From: Spirochaetaceae bacterium bin103
GTDB taxonomy: Bacteria > Spirochaetota > Spirochaetia > SZUA-6 > Bin103
Reading direction: 5' to 3'
NCBI GenBank assembly: GCA_002238925.1
Contig: MPNH01000007.1
Span: forward strand, 1-64,000
Length of the DNA stretch: 64,000 nt
Positions 43,680-50,985 of this stretch are shown one piece after another. Made by a program: the position numbers and the translations under genes. Every line of letters starts with the position of its first letter. The first letter of the stretch is position 1. The notes under the pieces are model-generated. The model had not been told where the DNA came from, searched no databases, and saw only the letters and a program-made list of their open reading frames with translations.

Positions 43680-44597
43680 CTACGACGGCTTGAGTTCGCC
43701 GAGAGCGTATTGGCCGCGCGCGATGCGCTCGCGGCTTTCGATGCCGCCGTAGCCGGAGTCGGGGCGAAAGCCGATCAGGTCGAGCAGCTCGGGCGTGGCA
43801 TCGGCGAGCACCTCGTCGGAGACGCCCATCACCAGGTTCTCCTGCTGCCGGAACTGCCAGGCGCAGAAGTTGGTGGTAAGGCCGATGCGCGGCTGGTCGG
43901 TGTGGTTCTCGCCGGTCGAGTGCCATACCCGCCCGTCGAGCGCAATGAAACTCCCCGCCGGAGCCTCCGCGGCGATCCAGCCGGCATCCTCGTCGAGTTC
44001 GTGGTCGGGCTCGCGCCCGCACAGGTGGCTGCCCGGCACCACGATGGTGGCCCCGTTCTGCGCCGTGAAGTCGTCGATGGTCCACATGATGTTGCACACG
44101 CACGCCGGGGAGATGGCGGCGGGGTGCATGCCCTCCCCGCCGGTGCGGTGGTGGCCGCGCGTGTCGTCGCGGTCCATGTCGCCGGGACGCAGCAGGGTCT
44201 GCCGGGCCGCGTTGGTGGGCGGCGGCATCCACCACTGGTCGGTGTGGAACCGGGTGGCGCCCCCCGGCAGCGCGAGGTGGCCGTTGTAGGAGGACAGCAG
44301 GTGGCGTGGTCCGACCACGTGTGCGACGATCCGGCGCATCACCGGGTGGAACAACAGGTCGCGAAACCCCTGCCCCTTGTTGAGCAGAAACGAAACGAGC
44401 TGCTTGCGGTCGCCAAGGATGCGCTCGATGCCGATTTGCGCCTCCGCTTCGGCCTGCTCGAGCAGGCGCGCCCGTAGCGCATCCGCCGCTGCCCTGCTGA
44501 TGGCATTTTCGACGATGCAATAGCCGTGCTCGTCCAGGTGCGCCTTTGCGTCCGCGAGTGCGGCGGCAGTGGATACCGTGTCGGTCGTCGTCTGCAT
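43680..44597 (-). CDS. Phytanoyl-CoA dioxygenase (PhyH) family protein
   Basis: The 305-residue protein has HGYCIVENAISRAAAD at the N-terminus, the metal pair in TRFHTDQWWMPPP, GATIVVPGSHLCGR and the distal His in DGRVWHSTGENHTDQPR. The Arg after it fits 2-oxoglutarate. It is the third PhyH protein in the window. ATG 44597 is chosen because the PhyH fold starts shortly after it; AGGAGG lies only one base upstream, which is too close to be ideal. An 18-bp palindrome lies 15 bases upstream, between a TTGACA and a poor -10. Confidence 0.82.
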   Translation of the reverse strand: MQTTTDTVSTAAALADAKAHLDEHGYCIVENAISRAAADALRARLLEQAEAEAQIGIERILGDRKQLVSFLLNKGQGFRDLLFHPVMRRIVAHVVGPRHLLSSYNGHLALPGGATRFHTDQWWMPPPTNAARQTLLRPGDMDRDDTRGHHRTGGEGMHPAAISPACVCNIMWTIDDFTAQNGATIVVPGSHLCGREPDHELDEDAGWIAAEAPAGSFIALDGRVWHSTGENHTDQPRIGLTTNFCAWQFRQQENLVMGVSDEVLADATPELLDLIGFRPDSGYGGIESRERIARGQYALGELKPS

Positions 44598-44612
44598 GCC
44601 TCCTGTCGTGAC

Positions 44613-44630
44613 ACAGGTCGCGAGACCTGT
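44613..44630 (-). promoter_or_regulatory. 18-bp palindrome in the promoter spacer of the PhyH gene
   Basis: ACAGGTC and GACCTGT (44613-44619 and 44624-44630) are perfect inverted arms around GCGA. On the minus strand TTGACA (44633-44628) is followed by the palindrome and CACGAC 17 bases later. The site is placed for repression or for MerR-like activation. Confidence 0.5.
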
Positions 44631-44716
44631 CAAGAATTCCGCGCACGCCCGCCGGTTGCCCGCTTGGGTCAGGGTATGGCCGCTCCGGCCGGGTGCGGCT
44701 ACTATGGGCGGCGAAC

Positions 44717-45559
44717 ATGAACGATAATTCAGGAAAGATTGCGGTGGTGATCGGGGCCACCTCCAAATGGCAGGCGGATGGGCGCAACACCCTGATGGTG
44801 CACGGCAGTACGCTCGACGACAGCGGCCTGCCGGTGGGCGTGCGCTGGGGTGTGGGCGGCGCGGTGGCGCAGAAATTCGCCGCGGAGGGCTACTTCACCG
44901 TACTCACCACCCGCCGCGCGGCCAACGCGGCCGCGCTCAAGGCGGCGATCGACGCCCAGGGCGGCGAGTCGATGGTCGTGGAGCTGGACCTGGTTTCGGA
45001 GGGCTCGATCGCGCGCGCTTTCGGGACCGTTCGCCGCGAGGTCGGCGAGCCGGACGTGGTGGTGTACAACGCCGGCTACCTGGAAGGCCGCGAGCTGCCG
45101 CCCGGCCAGGAACTGATCGAGCACATCCCCACCGAGATGTTCGAGACCGCCCAGAATCTGGCCAGCCGCGGTCCGTTCCTGGTCGCCAAGGAGGTGCTGC
45201 CGCCAATGCGCGAGCGCGGCTCCGGGTCCTTCCTGCTCACCAACAACGCGTCGTCGCTGCGCGGACGCAAGCGGCTCACCGGCCAGTCGCTCTACTACCC
45301 GCGGGTAATGATGCGCAACCTCGCGCAGGTGCTCACCGAGGAATACTCCGAGCACGGCGTGCACGTGGCCAACGTCGTGATCGACGGCCTGATTGACTCA
45401 CCCGGCACCCGCGCCCTGCCGGCCGCGCAGGAGCGCCCCGAGACGGTAATCAACCCGGTCAAGATCGCCGAGGCATTCTACTACCTGCATACTCAGGACC
45501 GTTCCTGCTGGACCCACGAGCTGCAGCTCACTCCATCCGCCACCCCGCCCAGCTACTGA
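44717..45559 (+). CDS. SDR-family oxidoreductase with an extended cofactor loop
   Basis: The 280-residue protein has a Rossmann start KIAVVIGATSKW, then about 26 extra residues (to GLPVGVR) before WGVGGAVAQKFA completes the glycine motif. The rest is SDR-like: VYNAGYLEG in place of NNAG, LTNNASSLRG with Ser, and GQSLYYPRVMMRNLA where the usual catalytic Tyr-x-x-x-Lys appears as YYPRV, without the Lys. No flanking DNA duplication is visible around the loop insertion, so it is probably a subfamily trait. The missing Lys puts enzymatic activity in doubt. TACTAT lies 11 bases before the ATG. Confidence 0.75.
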   Translation: MNDNSGKIAVVIGATSKWQADGRNTLMVHGSTLDDSGLPVGVRWGVGGAVAQKFAAEGYFTVLTTRRAANAAALKAAIDAQGGESMVVELDLVSEGSIARAFGTVRREVGEPDVVVYNAGYLEGRELPPGQELIEHIPTEMFETAQNLASRGPFLVAKEVLPPMRERGSGSFLLTNNASSLRGRKRLTGQSLYYPRVMMRNLAQVLTEEYSEHGVHVANVVIDGLIDSPGTRALPAAQERPETVINPVKIAEAFYYLHTQDRSCWTHELQLTPSATPPSY

Positions 45560-45585
45560 TTCCAGGAGCGAGACCCGCTCATGAC

Positions 45586-45957
45586 CTACCAGACCGCCTC
45601 CGGGTAGTAGGTGTGGATGGTGTCGTCCTTGGTCAGCAACGGCGACTCGTCGACCGCGGCCTGCGCCGTGATCAGTCGGTCGAATGGATCGCGGGTCCAC
45701 TTCACGCCGATCGACTTCCTCGCCACCGCCGCGAACGGCTTGCCGCAGACATCGAGCTGGATGGTGTCGTGCAGGTAGTCGTAGATCTCGGCCGCCCTGG
45801 TTTTGATCCTGCCGGTCTCGAACAGGTACTCCAGTTCGAGGAGCACCATCGGCGATACGAGGAGGTCGCTGTTCTCAATCAGCTCCCGCACCCGGCGCGA
45901 GATACGATCCTCATCCTTCTCGTACAGCCAGATGACGACATGAGTATCAAGGTACAC
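45586..45957 (-). CDS. PIN-domain ribonuclease toxin (VapC-like)
   Basis: From GTG 45957 the 123-residue protein reads MYLDTHVVIWLYEKDEDRIS. It has a second acid in SPMVLLELEYLFETGR, the third in WTRDPFDRLITAQA and the fourth in LLTKDD. The start overlaps the antitoxin end by 11 bases; a TTG at 45987 is also in frame but adds residues unlike the family. It is the third PIN toxin in the window and the second paired with a Phd-type antitoxin. Confidence 0.85.
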   Translation of the reverse strand: MYLDTHVVIWLYEKDEDRISRRVRELIENSDLLVSPMVLLELEYLFETGRIKTRAAEIYDYLHDTIQLDVCGKPFAAVARKSIGVKWTRDPFDRLITAQAAVDESPLLTKDDTIHTYYPEAVW

Positions 45958-46192
45958 GGTCGCCGCGCCACTCGTGGGACCAGTCAACGTGCACGAGGTC
46001 GTCCGGGTCGCCGGCCACGATCTTGTGGGCGGTCAGCCGGTCCCACTTCGACGCCCGCTGCACGGTCACGATTCTCAGCAGCCGGCCCCGGCGTTCCACC
46101 TCCACCGGTACACCGGTGTCCACCACCGAATCAAGAAGATTGTAGAGATTCTGCCGCAGTCTTGTCGCGCTGATAGCCGCCATCTTGGACAT
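45947..46192 (-). CDS. Phd/YefM-type antitoxin
   Basis: The 81-residue protein reads MAAISATRLRQNLYNLLDSV, a Phd/YefM-like N-terminus, then TGVPVEVERRGRLLRIV. The C-terminal segment has WDRLTAHKIVAGDPDDLVHVDWSHEW. Either ATG 46192 or the internal ATG 46183 may be used. An inverted repeat with CGTACG cores lies just upstream, a probable autoregulatory site. Confidence 0.82.
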   Translation of the reverse strand: MSKMAAISATRLRQNLYNLLDSVVDTGVPVEVERRGRLLRIVTVQRASKWDRLTAHKIVAGDPDDLVHVDWSHEWRGDRVP

Positions 46193-46201
46193 GGTAGACC
46201 C

Positions 46202-46239
46202 AATAGCGTACGTGTTGCAAGAAATAAACGTACGTTATT
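46202..46239 (-). promoter_or_regulatory. Inverted repeat operator upstream of the Phd-type antitoxin
   Basis: AATAGCGTACG (46202-46212) and CGTACGTTATT (46229-46239) are inverted copies with one mismatch, 16 bases apart, in an A/T-rich patch 10 bases upstream of ATG 46192. Confidence 0.5.
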
Positions 46240-46307
46240 GGCCGAAGGTGCGCGGGTTAAAGCCACCCATGGCCGCGAACAGCCGTTACTTGGCGGCGGC
46301 GCTCAGT

Positions 46308-48482
46308 CTACGCCTGCTCGTCGACGGCGCCCAGCTTCGCGGGCGGCTGCAGCGGCAGTTCGATCACCATCTCCGTGAACGCACCCGGCTCGGTGTTGAC
46401 CTCAATGGTGCCGCCGTGCTCGCGCACGATGTCGGCGGACATCGCCAGGCCGAGACCGGTGCCCTTGCCGGCCGGCTTGGTGGTGAAGAACGGCGCGAAG
46501 ATCTTGGCCACGACCTCCGGCGGCATGCCGTCGGCGTTGTCCTTGATGCGGATTACGGCGCTGTCGGCGGTGCGCTTGCTGGAGATGTGCAGGGTCGGCT
46601 GGTAGGAACCGCCCTCGCTGCCGACGCCGGCGCGGCGCTTGTCGTCGGTGGCGTCGCAGGCGTTGGCCACCATGTTCAGGAATACCCGGCCAAGGTCTTG
46701 CGGGATCACTTCCATTTCCCCCAGCCCGGCATCCAGGTCGTACTGCACGTCGAGTTGGAAATCCGGGTCGGTGGCGCGCGCGCTGTGGTAGGCCAGCCGT
46801 GCGTATTCCTCCAGCAAGCCGTTGATGTCGACCTTCAGCACCTCCGCGGAGTGGCGCCCGAGCATCAGCATGTCGTGCACGATGCGGTTGGCGCGGTCGC
46901 CGTGCGAGCGGATGCGCCCCAGGTTGTCGACCAGGTCGCCGGTGATCTCGGCGAGCAGCGAGCGCTGCTCCTCGTCCAGCTTGTCGCCGCCCTCCTCCAG
47001 CACTTCCTTCAGCTCGTCGATCAGCTCTGCCGACGCCTCCGAGAAGTTCTTGACGAAGTTCAGCGGGTTGCGGATCTCGTGCGCGACGCCGGCGGTCAGC
47101 TCGCCGAGCGCGGCCAGCTTCTCGCGCATCACGATCTGGTCCTGGGCACGGCCCAAGTCCTCGAGCGCCGTCTCGAGCTGCTCGTTCTTGCCCTTCAACT
47201 CATCCGCCAACCGCTCCACCAGGTTCAGGCGCTGCACCTCCAGGGCGTGGCGGCGGAACACCTCCAGGGCCGCGGCCATGTCGGCCACCTCGTCGCGCCC
47301 GCCGATCTCCACCCGCGCCTCCAGGTCGCCGCCGGCCATGCGCCGCATCCAGTCGGACAGCTTGCCCAGCCGGTGCAGCAGCACCCGCCCGATGAACAGC
47401 CAGGCGATCAGCACGGCGCCGACCAGGCTGATGGCGCTGATCAGCAGCAGCAGCGTGCGGGCGGTCAGGATCGCCTGCGTGGAGGCCTGCGTCGCCGCCC
47501 GCGTGTGCCCGTGCGCGGTGCCCACCAACTCATCCACTACCGCCACCAGTTCCACGGCGAGGTCCCGGTTGTGCGCCAACAGGTCGCGCTGGCGCTCGGC
47601 CAGGCGCAGTTCGCGAGTGCGCAGGTCGAAGCCACTGCCGCGTTCCAGGCCCAGTGCCACCAGCCGGGCGAAGATCGGCACCACTTCGGCGCGCAGGGAA
47701 GATTCCTCCAGCGCCGCCAGGCTGCGCTCGATGCGGCCCGCCGCGGACTCGAAGCGCTCGCGCAGCGGCTCGATCGACGAGGCGTCCTGCAGGTTGAATG
47801 CGCTTGCCAGAAGCTGCGAGGCGATGCTGCCGTCCGCCTGCAGGTCGGCGAGCCGGCGGTAGCGCCCGAGTTCGCGCTCCGACAGGTGCTCGGTGCGCGG
47901 CGCCGGCGGCTCGCCGAGGGTACGGTACCCGGTGATGGTGTAGAATAGCTGGTCGTCGATCGCCGGCACCACCAGTTCCTCCAGGCTGCTGCGCAGCGCG
48001 CCAAGCTCGGCGCGCAATTCGGCACTCTGTTCGTTGAGCGGGAACAGTTCGAGCATGCCGTCGCCGATCGCCTCGATATTGGACAGGAGCGTGTCGGCAT
48101 GGGCGCGCACGCGCGCGATGGTGGCCGCGTCGGCGCCTACCTGGTGCAGCGCATCGAGTTCCTCCTGCAGCGCGTCGTGGGTGTCGGTGATGCGGGAGGC
48201 AACGCCGGAGAACTCCGCACGCGTCGCGGCGGTGGTGAGCCGTGGCGCCGCCGCCACCAGGCTGCTGGCGTGCTGCGCAACCCCGAACGATGCCACCATC
48301 TCGGGAACGCTGCCTTCGTTCACCCGCCGCTGCACGCTGGCGACACGATCCAGGAACAGCCAGGCAACCAGACTCGCCGCGACCGTGAGCGTTACCGCGG
48401 CGCCGATGCCCAGGAAGAACTGGCCCGAGAGGCGGGACGGGTAGTGCAGCAACTGCTGCAAGCGCTCTCTCACTCCCGGCAT
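46308..48482 (-). CDS. TorS-like sensor histidine kinase
   Basis: The 724-residue kinase has a membrane helix near residues 25-47, a periplasmic helical sensor of about 290 residues, a second membrane helix near 340-362, a HAMP domain, a coiled coil, HisKA with GVAHEIRNPLNF (His near 462) and HATPase with N box NMVANACDA, KDNADGMP and GKGTGLGLAMS. The sensor opens ASSLVAAAPRLTTAATRAEF, like TorS-type sensors that read a periplasmic binding protein. No receiver or Hpt domain is fused. The gene follows the binding-lipoprotein gene by 22 bases and likely phosphorylates the REC-PP2C protein of the same operon. Confidence 0.85.
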   Translation of the reverse strand: MPGVRERLQQLLHYPSRLSGQFFLGIGAAVTLTVAASLVAWLFLDRVASVQRRVNEGSVPEMVASFGVAQHASSLVAAAPRLTTAATRAEFSGVASRITDTHDALQEELDALHQVGADAATIARVRAHADTLLSNIEAIGDGMLELFPLNEQSAELRAELGALRSSLEELVVPAIDDQLFYTITGYRTLGEPPAPRTEHLSERELGRYRRLADLQADGSIASQLLASAFNLQDASSIEPLRERFESAAGRIERSLAALEESSLRAEVVPIFARLVALGLERGSGFDLRTRELRLAERQRDLLAHNRDLAVELVAVVDELVGTAHGHTRAATQASTQAILTARTLLLLISAISLVGAVLIAWLFIGRVLLHRLGKLSDWMRRMAGGDLEARVEIGGRDEVADMAAALEVFRRHALEVQRLNLVERLADELKGKNEQLETALEDLGRAQDQIVMREKLAALGELTAGVAHEIRNPLNFVKNFSEASAELIDELKEVLEEGGDKLDEEQRSLLAEITGDLVDNLGRIRSHGDRANRIVHDMLMLGRHSAEVLKVDINGLLEEYARLAYHSARATDPDFQLDVQYDLDAGLGEMEVIPQDLGRVFLNMVANACDATDDKRRAGVGSEGGSYQPTLHISSKRTADSAVIRIKDNADGMPPEVVAKIFAPFFTTKPAGKGTGLGLAMSADIVREHGGTIEVNTEPGAFTEMVIELPLQPPAKLGAVDEQA

Positions 48483-48504
48483 GTGCCCGCGACCGCCGTC
48501 TCGC

Positions 48505-49779
48505 TCAACGTCCCGGTGCGGAGCCGTGGTCCAGGGCAGCCGCCGGCCGGTACCGTCCATCCGCGCCGATCCGGGTCAGGAACACCGCGTCGGAGCCCTG
48601 GTTGTCGGCGTCGCCGTAGCGCAGCTCGAAGCCGTCGATGTCGATCACGTCGCTGCCGCGCAGGCTGCCCAGAAAGCAGTCCCGCGTTACCTCGGCGCCG
48701 CAGCCCGCCACCCCCGCCACGGCCAGCCGCCCGGCCAGGTAACCCTCGAAGGAAACGAAACCGGGCTCCGCCTCAGGATCGTAAGCCGCCAGGGCGCGCA
48801 GGTAGGAGCCGACCACGGGCAGGGCGTCGTCGGTGGGAAACGGTACCACCTGGGTCACGTACACCCCTTCGCCGGCCGCACCGAGCTCCTCGGCGAGCGC
48901 GTTGCTGCCCACGAACGACACGGTAAGGAAGGCCGGATCCATCCCCACGTGCCGCGCCCACCTGATCAGCGCCGCCACCGGCTGGTAGGCGCCGATCATG
49001 ATCACCGCCTCCGGTTCGCCGCGGCGCAGGTCAAGCAGGGCGGTCTTCACGGCGGTGGTGTTGCGCGGATAGAGGCCGATCGACACCGGCTGCATGGCAC
49101 GCCGGTCGAGCGCCAGCCGCACGCCGCGGTAGCCGGCACGGCCAAACGAGTCGTCCTGGTACAGCACCGCGATGCGGGTCACCCCCAGGTCCTCGGTCAG
49201 CCGGGCGACCATCTCCTCGGTCTCCTGGTAGTAGGAGGCGCGCAGGTTGAGCACGTTGTCCCACTCCGGATCGCGCAGGAACTCGGCGCCGGTGAACGGG
49301 GCGATGTAGGGCACGCCCGCCTGCGCGGCGACCGGCGTCGCGGAGCGCGAGGTGGGGGTGCCGACCGCGCCGATCAGGGCGAATACCTGGTCCTCTTCAA
49401 TCAGGTGGAAGGTGTTGGCGATCGCCGCCTCCGGCTCGTAGGCGTCGTCGTGGGAAACCAGCTGCAGCCGGCGGCCGTGGACGCCGCCGCTGCTATTGGC
49501 TTCGTCGAACGCCGCCTCGATGCCCAGCCGCATGTTCCTGCCCAGCTCGCTGGCCGGGCCGCTGAACGCGGCCGACTGCCCAAACAGGATGCGCGCCGCG
49601 GACACGCCCGGCACCGGCATGTCACTCGCCGCCGCGGACGTGCCCACTTCTTCGTTGGCCGCCGCCGGCGGCGCGGGTACCGAAGAGTCGTCCCGATCAC
49701 AGGACAGCAGCCCGGCCAGCGATACGGCGCAGGCCAGGGACACGGCAGCCGCGTTGTACGCGTGACGCCGCGGCTTCAC
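48505..49779 (-). CDS. Leu/Ile/Val-type periplasmic binding lipoprotein
   Basis: The 424-residue protein starts at GTG 49779 with a basic region, a hydrophobic segment and the lipobox LAGLLSC. After a Ser/Ala/Pro-rich linker the type I periplasmic fold begins ILFGQSAAFSGPASELG and includes LIGAVGTPTS, IAVLYQDDSFG and TVSFVGSNALAEEL. Such proteins bind amino acids, amides or related ligands. There is no permease or ATPase of the Liv type nearby. The gene lies between a REC-PP2C gene (four-base gap) and a TorS-like kinase gene, so it probably acts as the ligand-binding part of the sensor. Confidence 0.85.
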   Translation of the reverse strand: MKPRRHAYNAAAVSLACAVSLAGLLSCDRDDSSVPAPPAAANEEVGTSAAASDMPVPGVSAARILFGQSAAFSGPASELGRNMRLGIEAAFDEANSSGGVHGRRLQLVSHDDAYEPEAAIANTFHLIEEDQVFALIGAVGTPTSRSATPVAAQAGVPYIAPFTGAEFLRDPEWDNVLNLRASYYQETEEMVARLTEDLGVTRIAVLYQDDSFGRAGYRGVRLALDRRAMQPVSIGLYPRNTTAVKTALLDLRRGEPEAVIMIGAYQPVAALIRWARHVGMDPAFLTVSFVGSNALAEELGAAGEGVYVTQVVPFPTDDALPVVGSYLRALAAYDPEAEPGFVSFEGYLAGRLAVAGVAGCGAEVTRDCFLGSLRGSDVIDIDGFELRYGDADNQGSDAVFLTRIGADGRYRPAAALDHGSAPGR

Positions 49780-49783
49780 CGAC

Positions 49784-50956
49784 TCAGGTCTCGAATTCGC
49801 CGCGCGAGATAACCAGGCAGGTAACGTCGTCCGACTGCGCGGTGTCTCCGGCGAACGCGTGCACGGCATCGAACACCGCCTGGCTGGCCGCCCTGCTTCC
49901 CTCCGGGACGCCGCCGGCAAAGATGGCGCGCAGGCGCTGCACCCCGAACTCCTCCTGGTCGGCGTTCATCGCCTCGGTCACGCCGTCCGTGTACAGCACC
50001 AGCATTTCGCCCGGCTCGAGGGTCATGGCGGATTGCGCGTAAGGGTAGTCGGGCATCACCCCCAGGGCCACCCCGCCGGTGAGCGGGAGCAGTTCGGAAC
50101 TGCCGTCCGCGCGCACCAGTAACGGCGAGTTGTGTCCGCCATTGGCGTAGGTGAACGCTCCCGTCGCCGGGTCGAAGGTCGCATACAGCACGGTCACGAA
50201 CATCAACCCCTGGTTGTCCTCGGTGAGCAGGTTGTTGACCTCCCCCAGCACCTCGCCGGGGTCGGAGAGCCCCACGGCGGCGCCCTTCAGCAGGGTGCGT
50301 GAGGACATCATGAACAGGGATGCGGGCACGCCCTTGTCCGAGACGTCGGCGATCGCCACCCCAACCAGACCGTTCTGGAGCGTCACGATGTCGAAAAAGT
50401 CGCCTCCGACCGCGCGCGCCGCCTCCATCTGGCCGTGAATCCGGTAGTCGCTGCCGCCGGGGAAGCGCGTCGGCAGGATCGACTGCTGCATCTTGCTCGC
50501 CAGGTCCAGCTCGTTCTGCAGCACCACCAGCCGGTCGCGCGACGCCAGCGCCTCGCGCCACTCGGCGACCCGGCGCAGCGTGCGTTCGATGGTGACCTTG
50601 AGATCCTCGAAGTCGAGCGGCTTGGTGACAAAGTCGAACGCGCCCCGGTTCATGGCGGTGCGGATGTTGTCCATATCGCCGTAAGCGGAGACGATGACGC
50701 AGCGCAGGTTGGGGTCGACCTTCGGAATCTGCGCGAGCAGGGTCAGTCCGTCCATCTTCGGCATGTTGATGTCGGACAGCACCATGTCGACGTCGCTGTG
50801 CACCTCGAGCATCTCCAGGGCTTCCACGCCGTCGTGGGCAAACACGAATTCGTAGCGGCCGGCACGGACGTCGCGCCGCATGCGCTGCCTTATGAGCGGC
50901 TCGACGTCCGGCTCGTCGTCGACGACCAGAATCTTGTGCGGCTTTGCGGGGCTCAT
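49784..50956 (-). CDS. Response regulator with PP2C/SpoIIE-type phosphatase output
   Basis: The 390-residue protein has an N-terminal receiver domain (ILVVDDEPDVEP, phospho-acceptor Asp62 in LSDINMPKMDG, switch Ser in VIVSAYGD, Lys in VTKPLDFEDL). A coiled-coil linker follows, with LASKMQQSILPTRFP. The C-terminal PP2C-like phosphatase has AVGGDFFDIV, VAIADVSDKGVPASLFM, LYATFDPATGAFTYANGGHNSP and QSDDVTCLVI. These resemble RsbU/SpoIIE regulators that dephosphorylate anti-anti-sigma factors. GGAGG seven bases before ATG 50956 supports the start. No anti-sigma or STAS gene is nearby. Confidence 0.9.
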   Translation of the reverse strand: MSPAKPHKILVVDDEPDVEPLIRQRMRRDVRAGRYEFVFAHDGVEALEMLEVHSDVDMVLSDINMPKMDGLTLLAQIPKVDPNLRCVIVSAYGDMDNIRTAMNRGAFDFVTKPLDFEDLKVTIERTLRRVAEWREALASRDRLVVLQNELDLASKMQQSILPTRFPGGSDYRIHGQMEAARAVGGDFFDIVTLQNGLVGVAIADVSDKGVPASLFMMSSRTLLKGAAVGLSDPGEVLGEVNNLLTEDNQGLMFVTVLYATFDPATGAFTYANGGHNSPLLVRADGSSELLPLTGGVALGVMPDYPYAQSAMTLEPGEMLVLYTDGVTEAMNADQEEFGVQRLRAIFAGGVPEGSRAASQAVFDAVHAFAGDTAQSDDVTCLVISRGEFET

Positions 50957-50985
50957 CACTACGCCTCCCCTGGTATGCTCCTGAG

